Shown here: one piece after another, positions 5,577-6,121 of the stretch
Position numbering within the stretch: the first letter of the stretch is position 1
How the letters are laid out: each line of letters opens with the position of its first letter
Assembly: GCA_937915975.1 (NCBI GenBank)
Contig: CALGGL010000155.1
Coordinates: 1 to 6,121 of the forward strand
Reading direction: 5' to 3'
Length of the DNA stretch: 6,121 nucleotides
Source: an uncultured Lachnospiraceae bacterium
GTDB lineage: Bacteria > Bacillota > Clostridia > Lachnospirales > Lachnospiraceae
Position numbers and translations under genes: made by a program
The notes under the pieces: generated by a model
What the model was told of the DNA's origin: nothing
Seen by the model: the letters and a program-made list of their open reading frames with translations, nothing else
The model's database searches: none

Positions 5577-6121
5577 ATGATTGAAATTGAAAAAGAGCAT
5601 CTGGAAGAATTATATTATTGGCGAAAAAGTGCGTTAGAGAAAACAAATGAAACAGACAGGGAATACCACAGACATATGATCTATGGTTGGTACGTAGGAA
5701 ATTATCCGGAAGATGATGTGCTGTTGACTAAACTGGAAGATGCGTATAAGAATAAAGATTATGCTTTGATGCAACAAATCTTTTTCACATACAATAAAAG
5801 AACATTGTCTTGGTATCTCGGAAGTGGTTATGATCACTGCTCGTTAGTTTACGGTGTGATTCCGTACCTATGTTGTGCTGATTATGATGAGATTTATAGA
5901 GCTTTTCCGGAAAACTTGCCATTAGCCGCAAATGGACATTCTATGCTTGTAAATGCCACCGCTCTTTTACAATGTATTTTATATAAGGGTAATTATGATA
6001 GTAAAAAGGTTATAATGAAGGCTGAAAAGTATATAATATCTAAACAACCAAGATGGGATAGAGCCTATGTAGCTTGTTTTTTGGCAATTCTTACAGAAGA
6101 TGATAAGATGCTCTCAGAAAG
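5577..6121 (+). CDS. Uncharacterised soluble helical protein (3'-truncated by window edge)
   Basis: The frame is open from ATG 5577 to the window end: 181 full codons with no stop, so the C-terminus is missing. GAGGA (5564-5568) sits 8 nt before 5577 and only 2 nt before the in-frame ATG at 5571, so 5577 is preferred unless the short upstream ORF couples translation to 5571. The product has no signal peptide and no clear membrane segment. It looks alpha-helical: a charged opening helix (EIEKEHLEELYYWRKSALEK), an aromatic HMIYGWYVGNYPEDD segment, LMQQIFFTYNKRTLSWYLGSGYDH, and a cysteine pair in IPYLCCADYDEIY. It then has repeat-like helices ending RWDRAYVACFLAILTEDD. I do not recognise it firmly. 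The helical build and lone-gene setting recall Imm49-type immunity proteins, but that is a weak impression with no toxin gene in view. Confidence 0.8.
   Translation, partial: MIEIEKEHLEELYYWRKSALEKTNETDREYHRHMIYGWYVGNYPEDDVLLTKLEDAYKNKDYALMQQIFFTYNKRTLSWYLGSGYDHCSLVYGVIPYLCCADYDEIYRAFPENLPLAANGHSMLVNATALLQCILYKGNYDSKKVIMKAEKYIISKQPRWDRAYVACFLAILTEDDKMLSE

Noticed and set aside
5634..5837. Minus-strand open frame near the right edge
   Set aside because: It is antisense within the long plus-strand gene, which has a promoter, ribosome site and coherent protein; the minus frame has none.

Overview
The window looks like a chromosomal segment from a low-GC Firmicute, most likely a gut or rumen member of the Lachnospiraceae or a related clostridial family. 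The basis is AT-rich coding DNA with AGGAGG-like ribosome sites, consensus sigma-A promoters, a barley ExoI-type GH3 glucosidase lipoprotein, and clostridial-style TetR, CPBP, PPOX and SGNH proteins. This is inferred from protein character, not from a database match. No rRNA, tRNA, CRISPR array, transposase or integrase is visible.

Layout. Bases 1-1239 (+) hold the 3' part of a TetR-type regulator and, 36 nt later, a CPBP-family membrane protease homologue; the two are probably one operon. Bases 1272-2362 (-) hold a PPOX/NimA-like flavin-binding protein followed by a DUF4304 protein, reading toward the CPBP gene. A 216-nt divergent intergenic region (2363-2578) carries two strikingly similar promoters facing opposite ways. 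Bases 2579-4582 (+) encode a GH3 beta-glucosidase/exo-glucanase lipoprotein. A long hairpin (about 4596-4693) follows. Then come an SGNH/GDSL esterase (4825-5454), a clear intrinsic terminator, a strong extended -10 promoter, and a gene of unknown function that runs off the right edge.

The most interesting point is the GH3 gene. Its first ~31 codons do not belong to a glycosidase: they read as the FMN-binding start of a small flavodoxin-like NAD(P)H-dependent oxidoreductase (HGQNHKGSTYHIA). They are followed immediately by the lipoprotein signal peptide (KKKVLPIILSLS...LAAC) with which the glycosidase should begin. The GH3 gene thus appears to have captured the promoter, ribosome site and first codons of a vanished flavin oxidoreductase gene. 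The divergent neighbour is also a flavin-binding protein and has a near-duplicate promoter, so the ancestral arrangement may have been a co-regulated divergent flavoprotein pair. If so, the glucosidase is now under that pair's control.

Smaller points are short mini-ORFs that end in ATGA overlaps at the SGNH gene and the last gene, a palindromic operator candidate in front of the PPOX gene, and the unusually AT-rich DUF4304 gene.
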